Shown here: piece after piece, positions 15,981 through 25,038 of the stretch | How positions within the stretch are numbered: the first letter of the stretch is position 1 | Layout of the letters: each line of letters begins with the position of its first letter | Origin: Sinorhizobium sp. 6-70 | GTDB taxonomy: Bacteria; Pseudomonadota; Alphaproteobacteria; Rhizobiales; Rhizobiaceae | Direction of reading: 5' to 3' | Length of the DNA: 64,000 nt | Assembly: GCF_030124375.1 (NCBI RefSeq) | Contig: NZ_JASKLS010000001.1 | Coordinates: forward strand, 1 to 64,000 | Notes under the pieces: model-generated | Seen by the model: only the letters and a program-made list of their open reading frames with translations | Database searches by the model: none | What the model was told of the DNA's origin: nothing | Made by a program: the position numbers and the translations under genes

Positions 15981-17159
15981 ACCCTCCTTGAGCGCGTGAA
16001 TCGCGCTGCCCGGATGAATGCCTTCGCGCATCAGCAGCCCGCGAAGCGGACCGGCCGACGAGAGCAGGTGCAAGCCGACAGCGCGCAGCGCCTGAACCGG
16101 AAGGAATCCGGAAAGCAGCGAGCGATTGAGAAGGTCGACGCTCGCGGTTCTGCTGACGATATCGATCCGCCTGCGGCTGTCGAACCGGTCGCCGGTGTCG
16201 GCCGGCAGCCTGCCGCCGGTCGACGATCCGACGAGTTCGACGAGCGTCATGACATCGCGCAGACTTAAGTTGAGGCCCTGGGCGCCGATCGGCGGAAAGG
16301 CATGGGCAGCTTCGCCAACCAGCATCGTGCGCCCCTTGCCGAAGCGGCGGGCCGTCATGCCCGAGAGCGGGAAGGACTGCGGGATGCCTTCTGCTGTAAC
16401 CTTGCCGAGTATCGATTGTAGCCGACCCTCGATCGTCCGCGAAAGCACGTCCGGTGCAAGCTTCAGCCTCTCTTCCGCATCGCGCGGCTTCTGCACCCAG
16501 ACGAGGCTCGAGCGGTTGCCGGGAAGCGGAACCTGGGTGAAGGGGCCAGCTTCGGTGTGGAACTCGGTCGACACATCATGGTGTGGAAGCTCATGGCCGA
16601 AATTCAGCACGACAGCCGTCTGCGGATAGGACCATGTGTGCACGGAAATGCCCGCCGCCTCGCGCACTGCCGAACGCCGCCCATCGGCGCCGATGATCAG
16701 GTCGGCAGTGATGGTTCTCCCGTCGTCGAGTCCGATCCGGACTTCCTCCTCCTCGAAGTCGAAGGTCGTTGCCGCCACCGTCATTCGGTCGAGCGTCGGC
16801 AATCCGGCTTCGTGCTTTTCCAGAATTTCAAGGAAGGGCGCATTCGGAATATTGTAGCCGAAGGCGTCCAATCCCACTTCCGACGCCCTGAAATTGACCG
16901 GCGGCGCGCGTAGCAGACGCTTTGTGTCGTCGATGATATGAATGGCGACGAGCGGCGCCGTTAGCGGCACGGTCTCATCCCAGAGCTGCAGCTTCTTGAG
17001 GTATTCGATCGACTGGTCCATGAGGGCGGTGGTGCGTCCGTCGGCGATCGCGGGCTTCGGCCCGACCAGCGCGACCCTGTGGCCGTTTCGCGCCAGCGCA
17101 ATCGCGGCGAGCGAGCCGGCAAGGCCCGCTCCGATGATGACGATGTCATAGTGATCCAT
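15948..17159 (-). CDS. UbiH/COQ6-type FAD-dependent hydroxylase
   Basis: 403 residues. It has the FAD-binding GxGxxG motif near the start (IVIIGAGLAGSLAAIALA), the GADGRRSAVREAAG motif near residue 160 and the second FAD motif LVGEAAHAFPPIGAQGLNLSLRD near residue 290. These define the UbiH/UbiF/COQ6 monooxygenases that hydroxylate the ubiquinone ring. Which ring position it acts on cannot be read from sequence alone; alphaproteobacteria often use one enzyme for several positions. The ATG at 17159 (MDHYDIVIIG) fits the family start; the 13 upstream in-frame codons do not. Its last 33 bases overlap the 3' end of the AEC gene on the other strand. Confidence 0.88.
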   Translation of the reverse strand: MDHYDIVIIGAGLAGSLAAIALARNGHRVALVGPKPAIADGRTTALMDQSIEYLKKLQLWDETVPLTAPLVAIHIIDDTKRLLRAPPVNFRASEVGLDAFGYNIPNAPFLEILEKHEAGLPTLDRMTVAATTFDFEEEEVRIGLDDGRTITADLIIGADGRRSAVREAAGISVHTWSYPQTAVVLNFGHELPHHDVSTEFHTEAGPFTQVPLPGNRSSLVWVQKPRDAEERLKLAPDVLSRTIEGRLQSILGKVTAEGIPQSFPLSGMTARRFGKGRTMLVGEAAHAFPPIGAQGLNLSLRDVMTLVELVGSSTGGRLPADTGDRFDSRRRIDIVSRTASVDLLNRSLLSGFLPVQALRAVGLHLLSSAGPLRGLLMREGIHPGSAIHALKEGLREKISGKSA

Positions 17160-17437
17160 AGCCGACGGGCGCCTCTTCCCGTGCGCATCCCTGCGCATTC
17201 TCTTAAAGTCTCGGTAGTCGTTCTACTCGCATAGCTCATTGAAATAAATGGGCTGAATCAACGCGGAAGCAAGCGCCGCGTGTCCACAAGACAATTCCAT
17301 CGCGATGCTTTTGCAGTTGAATTTTGCTGGCGATGCATTGCAAACGGTGCATATTACGGCCAAAGCGCCAGCGACGCGGTTAAAGTGTGGCCTTGGTCGC
17401 GAAAAGGCGGGGATGTAGGGGATAGGCGGCGTCGCCC

Positions 17438-18163
17438 ATGAAGTTCTTTAATTACAGAAGAGTGCCCTATGCCGAGATAAGGGCATTCTCCGTCCACATC
17501 CTTACGGCCTCCGGTTCCTTCCTGGCTTTCCTTGGGGTCGTGGCGGCGGCTGAACATCGCTTCGTCGACATGTTCTGGTGGCTCGGGCTGGCGCTGCTCG
17601 TCGACGGCATCGACGGGCCGATCGCGCGCAAGGTGCAGGTCAAGGAAGTGCTGCCAAATTGGTCGGGCGACACGCTCGACAACGTCATCGACTACGTGAC
17701 CTATGTCTTGCTGCCCGCATTCGCGCTCTATCAAAGCGGCATGATCGGCGAACCGTGGTCATTCGTGGCCGCCGGCGCCATTGTCGTGTCGAGCGCGATC
17801 TATTATGCCGACATGGGAATGAAGACGGACGAGTATTTCTTTTCCGGTTTTCCGGTCGTCTGGAACATGATCGTCTTCACGCTCTTCGTCATCCAGGCGG
17901 GCGAAGTGACGGCGTCGATCGTCGTTTTCCTTTCCGTCGTGCTGACGTTCCTGCCGATCAATTTTCTCCATCCCGTGCGTGTCGAAAGGCTAAGGCCGCT
18001 CAATCTCGGCGTTTTCCTGGCCTGGTCCGTGCTCGGCATGTATGCTCTGCTTCTGCATTTCGAGACACCCGACTGGGTGGCTATTGGCGTCGTGGCAACC
18101 GGGCTCTATCTCTACGTCATCGGCTTTGTTCTGCAGATATTTCCCAATCTCGGCCGCGCGTAG
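17438..18163 (+). CDS. pcs: Phosphatidylcholine synthase
   Basis: 241 residues with about eight membrane spans. It condenses choline with CDP-diacylglycerol to give phosphatidylcholine in the inner membrane, a route first described in Sinorhizobium. The CDP-alcohol phosphotransferase motif is present near residues 55-90: DGPIAR, a 12-residue spacer, then GDTLDNVID. All Asp and Gly residues of the motif are retained; the spacer is longer than the usual eight, as known for Pcs proteins. The start MKFFNYRRVPYAEIRAFSVH fits the family. The gene is followed after 9 bases by the quinone oxidoreductase gene, so the two may be co-transcribed. Confidence 0.95.
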   Translation: MKFFNYRRVPYAEIRAFSVHILTASGSFLAFLGVVAAAEHRFVDMFWWLGLALLVDGIDGPIARKVQVKEVLPNWSGDTLDNVIDYVTYVLLPAFALYQSGMIGEPWSFVAAGAIVVSSAIYYADMGMKTDEYFFSGFPVVWNMIVFTLFVIQAGEVTASIVVFLSVVLTFLPINFLHPVRVERLRPLNLGVFLAWSVLGMYALLLHFETPDWVAIGVVATGLYLYVIGFVLQIFPNLGRA

Positions 18164-18172
18164 GAGTTGACC

Positions 18173-19150
18173 ATGGCACAGGCGATCGTTGTTCGCGAAC
18201 TCGGTGGACCCGAAGTTCTGAAGATGGAAGGCGTTACGCTTTCGCCGCCCGGGCCCGGCGAGGTCCAGATCCGGCAAGTGGCAATCGGCCTCAACTTCAT
18301 CGACGTCTATTTCCGCACCGGTCTCTACAAGTCGGCGACAGGCTTGCCCTTCATTCCGGGCAAGGAGGGAGCGGGCATAGTCACCGCCGTGGGCGACGGG
18401 GTAAGCCTGTTCTCGATCGGCGATCGGGTTGCCTACGCCTCGGCCGATGGCGCCTATTCAAGCGAACGCAACGTCGAGGCCTCGCAACTGGTGAAGGTCC
18501 CCGACGGGATCAGCCTGGAAACGGCGGCCGCGATGATGCTGAAGGGCATGACGGCCCAATATCTGCTCAATCAGACCTTCAAGGTTGGCCCGGAGACGAC
18601 TTTGCTCTTCCACGCGGCAGCCGGCGGCGTGGGGCTGATTGCCGGGCAGTGGGCGAAGGCGCTTGGCGCGACCGTGATCGGAACGGCCGGCTCGCAGGAG
18701 AAAATCGAGCTGGCGCTCGCGCACGGTTACGACCATGTCATCAACTACCGGACGGACAATTTCGTCTCTCGCGTCAAAGAGCTGACTGGCGGCCGTGGCG
18801 TCGATGTCGTTTACGATTCGGTCGGCCGCGATACCTACCCGGCATCGCTCGACTGCCTGAAACCACGTGGGCTCTGGGTCAGCTTCGGCAATTCTTCCGG
18901 GCCGGTAGAGGCGTTCAACATCGGTATCCTGGCGCAGAAGGGCTCGCTCTTTGCAACACGCCCGACGCTCTTCGCCTATGTCGCAACGCGACCGGCGTTG
19001 GAGGCATGCGCAAATTCCCTGTTTGATGTTGTGCAAAGCAACAAAGTGCGTATCAATATCAATCAGACCTATCCGCTTGCCGAGGCCGGCCGGGCGCATA
19101 CGGATCTGGAAACAAGAAAAACGAGTGGAACGACGTTGTTGATTCCGTGA
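18173..19150 (+). CDS. NADPH:quinone oxidoreductase, zeta-crystallin type
   Basis: 325 residues, the standard length of Qor/zeta-crystallin proteins of the medium-chain dehydrogenase superfamily. It shows the GroES-like N-terminus (QIRQVAIGLNFIDVYFRTG, PFIPGKEGAG) and the nucleotide-binding LLFHAAAGGVGLIAGQWAKALGA. No catalytic zinc ligands are seen, as expected for quinone reductases. The ATG at 18173 follows TAGGAG (18161-18166). It starts 9 bases after pcs. It probably reduces quinones by one electron with NADPH in the cytosol; substrate is inferred from family. Confidence 0.9.
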   Translation: MAQAIVVRELGGPEVLKMEGVTLSPPGPGEVQIRQVAIGLNFIDVYFRTGLYKSATGLPFIPGKEGAGIVTAVGDGVSLFSIGDRVAYASADGAYSSERNVEASQLVKVPDGISLETAAAMMLKGMTAQYLLNQTFKVGPETTLLFHAAAGGVGLIAGQWAKALGATVIGTAGSQEKIELALAHGYDHVINYRTDNFVSRVKELTGGRGVDVVYDSVGRDTYPASLDCLKPRGLWVSFGNSSGPVEAFNIGILAQKGSLFATRPTLFAYVATRPALEACANSLFDVVQSNKVRININQTYPLAEAGRAHTDLETRKTSGTTLLIP

Positions 19151-19199
19151 CCGAAACCTGAAGGTGGGCGGGGATCAATAGAGGGGAAAAGAGGGCAGC

Positions 19200-20777
19200 G
19201 TGCCTGGTAAGGGACAAATTGCGAGCGGTCCGTTGTTGACCGTGAGCAACCTGACGAAATTGTTTGGCTCGTTCGCAGCCTGCAACGCGATCAATCTGCA
19301 GATAGAGCCGGGAGAAATCCACGCCCTGCTTGGCGAGAACGGGGCGGGCAAGTCCACCCTGGTGAAAATGCTGTTCGGCGTGCTCGCGCCCACGGCCGGT
19401 GAGATCGCGTGGCAGGGTGAACCGGTCCGTATCGGCAGCCCCGGGGACGCGCGCAAGCTCGGCATCGGCATGGTTTTCCAGCATTTTTCCTTGTTCGAGG
19501 CGCTGACCGTCGCCGAGAATATCGCGCTTTCGATGGATCGGAACGTCTCGCTTGCCCGCGTCGCTGACGAGGCGTCGCGGCTCTCGCGTGCCTATGGCTT
19601 GCCTCTCGACCCCAAGGCCCACGTCGCGGATCTTTCTGTCGGCGAGCGCCAGCGGATCGAGATCGTGCGTGCGCTGTTGCAGAATCCGCGCTTGATCATT
19701 CTCGACGAGCCAACCTCGGTGCTGACGCCGCAGGAAGCCGACCGCCTGTTCGAGACGCTGCAAAAGCTCAAGGCGGAAGGCCGCTCGGTCCTTTATATCA
19801 GCCACCGCCTCGAGGAGGTTCAGCGCATCTGCGACCGGGCGACGGTCTTGAGACACGGCAGGGTGACGGGCGCTTGCGACCCGCGCGCGGAAACGCCGGC
19901 CTCGCTGGCGCGCATGATGGTCGGAAGCGATGTCGCGCCGGTGACCCCCGAAGGCACCAATACCAAGGGCGACGTGCAACTGGAGGTGCGTGATCTTTCG
20001 GTCGCAGCCCGCACGCCTTTCGCGGTTTCATTGAAGAACGTCTGTCTCAAGGTTCGGGCGGGTGAAGTGCTGGCGATCGCTGGCGTAGCCGGCAATGGCC
20101 AGAGTGAGCTTTTCGACGCCTTGTCGGGCGAGTATCCGGCCGCGGACGACAACGCAGTGCTGATTAGGCAGAGGCCCGTTGGAACAAGGAATATCAACGC
20201 GCGGCGTCTGATGGGGGCTGGCTTCGTTCCCGAGGAACGGCATGGGCATGCGGCGGTCGCAGCGCTTTCGCTCTCGGACAATCTGGTCCTTGCACGCAAT
20301 CAATCCGACAAGCGGGCGTTTCTCGGCGGCGGATTCCTCAGGATCATTCGCCAGAGCGCGGTGAGGGCTGCGACACGGCGGATTTCCGAGGCGATGGATG
20401 TTCGCAAGAGCGGCGAGGACCCGCCGGCGGGTTCGCTCTCGGGCGGCAACCTGCAGAAGTTCATAGTCGGCCGCGAACTCGACCGCCAGCCATCCGTGCT
20501 CGTGGTGAACCAACCGACCTGGGGCGTCGACGCCGGTGCAGCAAGCCGCATTCGCCAGGCTCTGGTCGACCTCGCCAAAGCAGGTTCCGCCGTGCTCGTC
20601 ATCAGCCAGGATCTGGACGAAATATTCGAGGTGGCCACCGAGATCGCCGTCATCAGCGAGGGACGTCTTTCCGATCCCTATCCGGCACGCGAACTGTCAC
20701 GTGAGAAAATCGGTCTGTTGATGGGGGGCATGCACGCCAGGACTGAAGGCGCGGAGGCGGCGGCACATGCGCATTGA
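19200..20777 (+). CDS. BMP-type (nucleoside-like) ABC transporter, double ATP-binding subunit
   Basis: 525 residues with two ABC domains in tandem. The first (about 12-245) is complete: Walker A GENGAGKSTLVK, signature LSVGERQRIEIVRALL, Walker B LIILDEPTSVL. The second (about 260-505) has the degenerate Walker A region GVAGNGQSELFDALSG, typical of this subfamily, and signature LSGGNLQKFIVGREL. This layout matches the ATPases of the simple-sugar/nucleoside importers that work with BMP-family binding proteins. The start is a GTG at 19200 after AGAGGG. It overlaps the first permease gene by 11 bases. Confidence 0.9.
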   Translation: MPGKGQIASGPLLTVSNLTKLFGSFAACNAINLQIEPGEIHALLGENGAGKSTLVKMLFGVLAPTAGEIAWQGEPVRIGSPGDARKLGIGMVFQHFSLFEALTVAENIALSMDRNVSLARVADEASRLSRAYGLPLDPKAHVADLSVGERQRIEIVRALLQNPRLIILDEPTSVLTPQEADRLFETLQKLKAEGRSVLYISHRLEEVQRICDRATVLRHGRVTGACDPRAETPASLARMMVGSDVAPVTPEGTNTKGDVQLEVRDLSVAARTPFAVSLKNVCLKVRAGEVLAIAGVAGNGQSELFDALSGEYPAADDNAVLIRQRPVGTRNINARRLMGAGFVPEERHGHAAVAALSLSDNLVLARNQSDKRAFLGGGFLRIIRQSAVRAATRRISEAMDVRKSGEDPPAGSLSGGNLQKFIVGRELDRQPSVLVVNQPTWGVDAGAASRIRQALVDLAKAGSAVLVISQDLDEIFEVATEIAVISEGRLSDPYPARELSREKIGLLMGGMHARTEGAEAAAHAH

Positions 20778-21861
20778 ACTCGAAAAGCGCGCCAAGGTCT
20801 CGGCGCTGTTTTCAATTCTGTCGCCGTTCATCGCTTTCGCGCTGACCATCCTCTTCGGCGGCATCATGTTCGCGCTGCTCGGCAAAAATCCGGTGACCGC
20901 GCTCTACAGCTTCTTTGTGGAGCCTTTGAGTGAGGTCTGGTCGCTGCACGAGCTGGCGATCAAAGCCGCGCCGCTGATCCTGATCGGTGTCGGCCTCTCC
21001 GTCTGCTTCCGATCCAACAACTGGAACATCGGTGCCGAAGGCCAGTTCATCATGGGGGCGATCGCCGGCTCGATCCTGCCCGTCGTCTTCTACGACTGGC
21101 AATCGCCGCTGGTGCTGCCGATGATGATGCTGCTCGGCATGCTTGGCGGCGCTCTTTTTGCGGCCATACCGGCCTTCCTCAAGGCGCATATGAACACCAA
21201 CGAGATCCTGACGAGCCTGATGCTGGTCTATGTCGCCCAGCTCTTCCTCGACTGGCTCGTCCGCGGTCCCTGGCGTAATCCGCAGGGCATGAACTTTCCG
21301 GAAACCCGCACCTTTGCCGCCGATGCGATCCTTCCTGAAATGCTCGCTTCGGGGCGCACGCATTGGGGCTTCGCCTTCGCGATCATCGCCGCGGTCCTCG
21401 TCTGGTTCATGATGCGTTACACGCTCAGGGGGTTCGAGATTACCGTACTCGGCCAGTCCGAGCGGGCAGGGCGTTTTGCCGGCTTCTCGTCGCGCAAGAT
21501 GATCTGGTTTTCGATGCTGTTCTCGGGAGCACTGGCAGGGCTTGCCGGCATTGCGGAAGTCAGCGGCGCCATCCAGCAATTGCGGCCGGTGATCTCGCCG
21601 GGCTACGGCTTCACGGCAATCATCGTCGCCTTCCTCGGCCGCCTCAACCCGCTCGGCATCATCGCCGCCGGGCTGGTCCTGGCGTTGACTTACCTCGGCG
21701 GCGAGGCAGCACAGCTTTCGATCGGCGTGTCGGAAAAGGTCACGCGTGTGTTCCAGGGGTTGTTGCTGTTCTTCGTGCTGTCCTGCGATACGCTCATTCA
21801 CTATCGCATAAGGCTCGTGTGGGAGAGGCTCGCCGCGATAAAGACGGATGGTAGCCACTGA
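20767..21861 (+). CDS. BMP-type ABC transporter permease subunit 1
   Basis: 364 residues with about ten membrane spans. It shows KAAPLILIGVGLSVCFRSNNWNIGAEGQFIMGAIAG, split over the conserved family core, then NTNEILTSLMLVYVAQ and, near the C-terminus, YGFTAIIVAFLGRLNPLG. These mark the longer permease of the nucleoside/BMP transporters (YufP-like). It overlaps the ATPase gene by 11 bases and its TGA shares one base with the next ATG, so the three are translationally coupled. Confidence 0.9.
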   Translation: MRIELEKRAKVSALFSILSPFIAFALTILFGGIMFALLGKNPVTALYSFFVEPLSEVWSLHELAIKAAPLILIGVGLSVCFRSNNWNIGAEGQFIMGAIAGSILPVVFYDWQSPLVLPMMMLLGMLGGALFAAIPAFLKAHMNTNEILTSLMLVYVAQLFLDWLVRGPWRNPQGMNFPETRTFAADAILPEMLASGRTHWGFAFAIIAAVLVWFMMRYTLRGFEITVLGQSERAGRFAGFSSRKMIWFSMLFSGALAGLAGIAEVSGAIQQLRPVISPGYGFTAIIVAFLGRLNPLGIIAAGLVLALTYLGGEAAQLSIGVSEKVTRVFQGLLLFFVLSCDTLIHYRIRLVWERLAAIKTDGSH

Positions 21862-22781
21862 TGGGCATCGTTGAAGCAATCCTGTTGAGCGTCATCACAG
21901 CGGCGACGCCGCTCGTCCTCGCCGCCGTGGGTGAACTTGTCGCCGAGCGATCGGGCGTCCTCAATCTCGGCGTCGAGGGCATGATGATCATGGGTGCCGT
22001 CAGCGCCTTTGCCGCAACGCAGCTCAGCGGCTCGCCCTATGTCGGCCTGCTTGCCGGCATCGCCTGCGGGGCGCTGTTTTCGCTGCTCTTCGCCTTCCTT
22101 ACGTTGACGCTTGTTGCCAATCAGGTGGCGACCGGCCTGGCATTGACGCTTCTGGGGCTTGGCGTGTCCGGCATGGTCGGGGAGAGTTTTCTTGGGATGC
22201 AGGGGATCAAGCTGCAACCGATCGTGATCCCCCTTCTGTCGCAGGTTCCGTTTCTCGGGCCGCTCTTGTTCCGCCAGGACACGATCTTCTATCTTTCGAT
22301 CGCAGTGGTTGCCGGTGTCCACTGGTTCCTGTTCAGGAGCCGCGCGGGCCTGAAGTTGCGCGCCGTCGGCGATAGCCACGCCTCCGCACATGCTCTCGGC
22401 GTCGATGTCATTAAAACGCGCTATCTGGCGGTCTTGTTTGGCGGTGCCTGTGCCGGTCTCGCCGGAGCGCAGTTGTCACTCGTCTATACACCGCAATGGG
22501 TGGAGAACATGTCTGCTGGGCGCGGCTGGATCGCGCTTGCGCTGGTGGTCTTCGCGTCCTGGCGCCCCTGGCGTGTCGTCGCCGGCGGATATCTGTTCGG
22601 GGCGGTTTCGATCAGCCAGCTTCATGCGCAGGCTTTCGGCATCGGAATTCCCTCGCAATTCCTTTCTTCGCTTCCCTATGTTGCGACAATTGTCGTACTC
22701 ATCCTGATCTCACACAACCGGCGCATGACCCTGATCAACACGCCGGCATCGCTCGGTAAGCCGTTTGTGCCGGACCGGTGA
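21861..22781 (+). CDS. BMP-type ABC transporter permease subunit 2
   Basis: 306 residues with about eight membrane spans; the shorter, YufQ-like permease. Key segments are PLVLAAVGELVAERSGVLNLGVEGMMIMGA at the N-terminus, NQVATGLALTLLGLGVSG, and the family motif LGVDVIKTRYLAVLFGGACAGLAGA. It pairs with the preceding permease to form the channel. The start ATG overlaps the previous stop by one base. The binding-protein gene follows after 44 bases. Confidence 0.9.
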   Translation: MGIVEAILLSVITAATPLVLAAVGELVAERSGVLNLGVEGMMIMGAVSAFAATQLSGSPYVGLLAGIACGALFSLLFAFLTLTLVANQVATGLALTLLGLGVSGMVGESFLGMQGIKLQPIVIPLLSQVPFLGPLLFRQDTIFYLSIAVVAGVHWFLFRSRAGLKLRAVGDSHASAHALGVDVIKTRYLAVLFGGACAGLAGAQLSLVYTPQWVENMSAGRGWIALALVVFASWRPWRVVAGGYLFGAVSISQLHAQAFGIGIPSQFLSSLPYVATIVVLILISHNRRMTLINTPASLGKPFVPDR

Positions 22782-22825
22782 ACAACAACAACCCAGACGG
22801 ACGTACTCAACCGACAGAGGTAAAA

Positions 22826-23896
22826 ATGAAAAAACTACTGCTCGCCCTCGCAACAACAACTGCCGTGCTCGGCTTTACGTCCGCGGCAAGTGCCCAGGAA
22901 AAGCCGAAGATCTGCTTCGTCTATGTCGGCTCCAAGACCGATGGCGGCTGGACGCAGGCGCATGACCTTGGCCGCCAGCATCTCGAAAAGGAACTGGGCG
23001 ACAAGATCGAGACGCAGTTTCTCGAAAACGTGCCGGAAGGTCCTGACGCTGAGCGTGCGATCGAGCGCCTGGCGCGGTCGGGCTGCGGGTTGATCTTCAC
23101 GACGTCGTTCGGCTTCATGGACGCGACGGTCAAGATTGCGCAAAAGTTCCCTGACGTGAAATTCGAACACGCAACCGGCTACAAGACCGCTCCGAACGTC
23201 GCGACATACAACAGCCGTTTCTACGAAGGCCGTTACATCCAGGGCCAGATCGCAGCGAAGCTTTCGCAGAAGGGCGTCGCCGGTTACATCGCTTCGTTCC
23301 CGATCCCGGAAGTCGTGATGGGCATCAACTCCTTCGTCATCGGCGCTCGCTCGATCAATCCGGATTTCAAGATCAAGGTCGTATGGGCGAACACCTGGTT
23401 CGACCCGGGCAAAGAGGCAGACGCCGCCAAGGCGCTGGTCGACCAGGGCGTCGATATTTTGACGCAGCACACCGACACGACCGCACCGATGCAGGTCGCC
23501 GCCGAGCGCGGCATCAAGGCGTTCGGCCAGGCATCCGACATGATCGCTGCTGGCCCGCAAACGCAGTTGACCGCTATCGTGGACACCTGGGGCGCCTACT
23601 ATGTGAAGCGTACGCAGGCCTTCCTCGATGGAAAGTGGGAAACGAAGTCGAGCTGGGACGGCTTGAAAGACGGCATCCTGACCATGGCGCCCTATACCAA
23701 TATGCCGGACGACGTGAAGGCGATGGCTGAGGCAACCGAGGCCAAGATCAAGTCGGGTGAACTGAAGCCGTTCACCGGCCCGCTCAACAAGCAGGACGGC
23801 AGCGCCTGGCTGAAGGCCGGCGAAAGCTCAGATGACGCGACACTGCTCGGCATGAACTTCTATGTCGAAGGCGTCGACGACAAGCTGCCGCAATAA
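22826..23896 (+). CDS. BMP family periplasmic substrate-binding protein
   Basis: 356 residues. A signal peptide (MKKLLLALATTTAVLGFTSAASA) precedes the BMP/Med domain: ICFVYVGSKTDGGWTQAHDLGRQ, EGPDAERAIERLARSGCGLIFTTSFGF, GYIASFPIPEVVMGINSF, and VDQGVDILTQHTDTTAPMQVAAE. Characterised relatives bind purine nucleosides; the ligand here is unproven. The ATG at 22826 follows AGAGG. As usual for such operons it is the last transporter gene, with a strong terminator 55 bases later, and a GntR regulator beyond. Confidence 0.92.
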   Translation: MKKLLLALATTTAVLGFTSAASAQEKPKICFVYVGSKTDGGWTQAHDLGRQHLEKELGDKIETQFLENVPEGPDAERAIERLARSGCGLIFTTSFGFMDATVKIAQKFPDVKFEHATGYKTAPNVATYNSRFYEGRYIQGQIAAKLSQKGVAGYIASFPIPEVVMGINSFVIGARSINPDFKIKVVWANTWFDPGKEADAAKALVDQGVDILTQHTDTTAPMQVAAERGIKAFGQASDMIAAGPQTQLTAIVDTWGAYYVKRTQAFLDGKWETKSSWDGLKDGILTMAPYTNMPDDVKAMAEATEAKIKSGELKPFTGPLNKQDGSAWLKAGESSDDATLLGMNFYVEGVDDKLPQ

Positions 23897-23950
23897 GCTG
23901 ACCGGACCCTGGTCCAGGCAGTAACGTAGTGCGTTTCCAGAGTCGGCAAA

Positions 23951-23976
23951 CCCCGCGTCGCAAACGCGGGGTTTTT
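23951..23976 (+). terminator. Rho-independent terminator of the BMP-type ABC operon
   Basis: CCCCGCG and CGCGGGG form a perfect 7-bp stem with a 7-base loop, followed by five T residues. It separates the transporter operon from the GntR gene. Confidence 0.9.
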
Positions 23977-24166
23977 CCAATTTAGGAGGGCGATATCAGG
24001 TGCGACAAACCGACCTTCGCCGTGGTGTCGGATCGGCTTTGAGGAATCGCTTATTCGAACTAGAGTTGAATTACTTTCGCGCCGGGGATGAAGATGGCGG
24101 CAAACGCCACCCACCGATTGACGAGTGCGCGGCCTCCGCGGAGGTATTCTTGGGAGGGGGAACGGG

Positions 24167-24913
24167 TTGAGCAAGAGCCTGTTTGAGACAGTGATATCCG
24201 GCGCACCGAAGCGCACGAGCCATGCGCAAGTGGTGGACCAGCTCGGAAAGGCAATCGTGTCGGGGGAATTCCCGGTCGGCAGCATTCTGCCCGGCGATCC
24301 GGAACTGGCGGCTCGCTTCAGGGTTTCAAGGACCGTCCTGCGCGAAGCGATGAAAACCTTGGCGGCCAAGGGGCTTGTGGTGCCCCGCGCGCGCATCGGC
24401 ACGCGCGTGAGACCCAAGAATGACTGGAACCTCTTCGACAGCGACATTCTCACTTGGCATTTTGCATCCGGCGTCGATGACGAGTTCCTCTACCACCTCA
24501 GCGAAGTGCGGCTTGCGTTCGAACCTCATGCCGCGGTGCTGGCGGCGCGAAATGCGACCGATGCGGAGATCGCCGGCATGATGCGTCTGGCCGTTGCCAT
24601 GGGTGACGCGAAGCATACCGCGGAGAGCCTCGCCGTTGCCGACCTCAAGTTCCATCTTTCCGTTCTGGACGCTTCCGGGAACCCGTTCCTGCGAACGGTG
24701 GGCAGCTTGATCGAGGCGGCGCTTGTTGGCGTATTCAAGTTGAGCTCGCCCACCGCGGAAAAAAGCGGCATCGACGAGGTGGCCCGCAATCACATTCGAA
24801 TCGTCGAAGAAATCGGGAGACGCGACGAGGCGGGCGCGCGTTCGGCGATGGAACATGTCATTAAGGTCGGGCGCGATCGCATTCGACAGGCGCTGCATGC
24901 GGACACCGCATGA
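24167..24913 (+). CDS. GntR/FadR-type transcriptional regulator
   Basis: 248 residues. A winged helix DNA-binding domain at about residues 20-80 shows QLGKAIVSGEFPVGSILPG and RFRVSRTVLREAMKTLAAKGLV. An FCD ligand domain follows (EVRLAFEPHAAVLAA, ADLKFHLSVLDASGNPFL, EVARNHIRIVEEI), with the Asp and His residues that bind metal in this family. I use TTG at 24167 because GGGAGGGGG ends six bases before it; the product then starts LSKSLFETV. It follows the ABC operon on the same strand but after a terminator, so it has its own promoter. The ligand may be a sugar acid or a nucleoside-related compound; this is inference. Confidence 0.85.
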   Translation: MSKSLFETVISGAPKRTSHAQVVDQLGKAIVSGEFPVGSILPGDPELAARFRVSRTVLREAMKTLAAKGLVVPRARIGTRVRPKNDWNLFDSDILTWHFASGVDDEFLYHLSEVRLAFEPHAAVLAARNATDAEIAGMMRLAVAMGDAKHTAESLAVADLKFHLSVLDASGNPFLRTVGSLIEAALVGVFKLSSPTAEKSGIDEVARNHIRIVEEIGRRDEAGARSAMEHVIKVGRDRIRQALHADTA

Positions 24914-25038
24914 GAGGCCGACTGGCCGTCGCTCGCCACGAAATTGTAGCGTGACCTTGCCCGATCTCCGCGCGTAGCCTATCTGGGAGACGGTTGTTCC
25001 GTGCGGGGCGGCCCTGTATCAACGGCGACCTGGAGACC

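Noticed and set aside
17578..19026. Long open frame of about 480 codons crossing pcs and the quinone oxidoreductase gene in another frame
   Set aside because: The product is Arg/Gly-rich without domains, while both genes in the correct frames match families fully. It is a GC-rich shadow frame.
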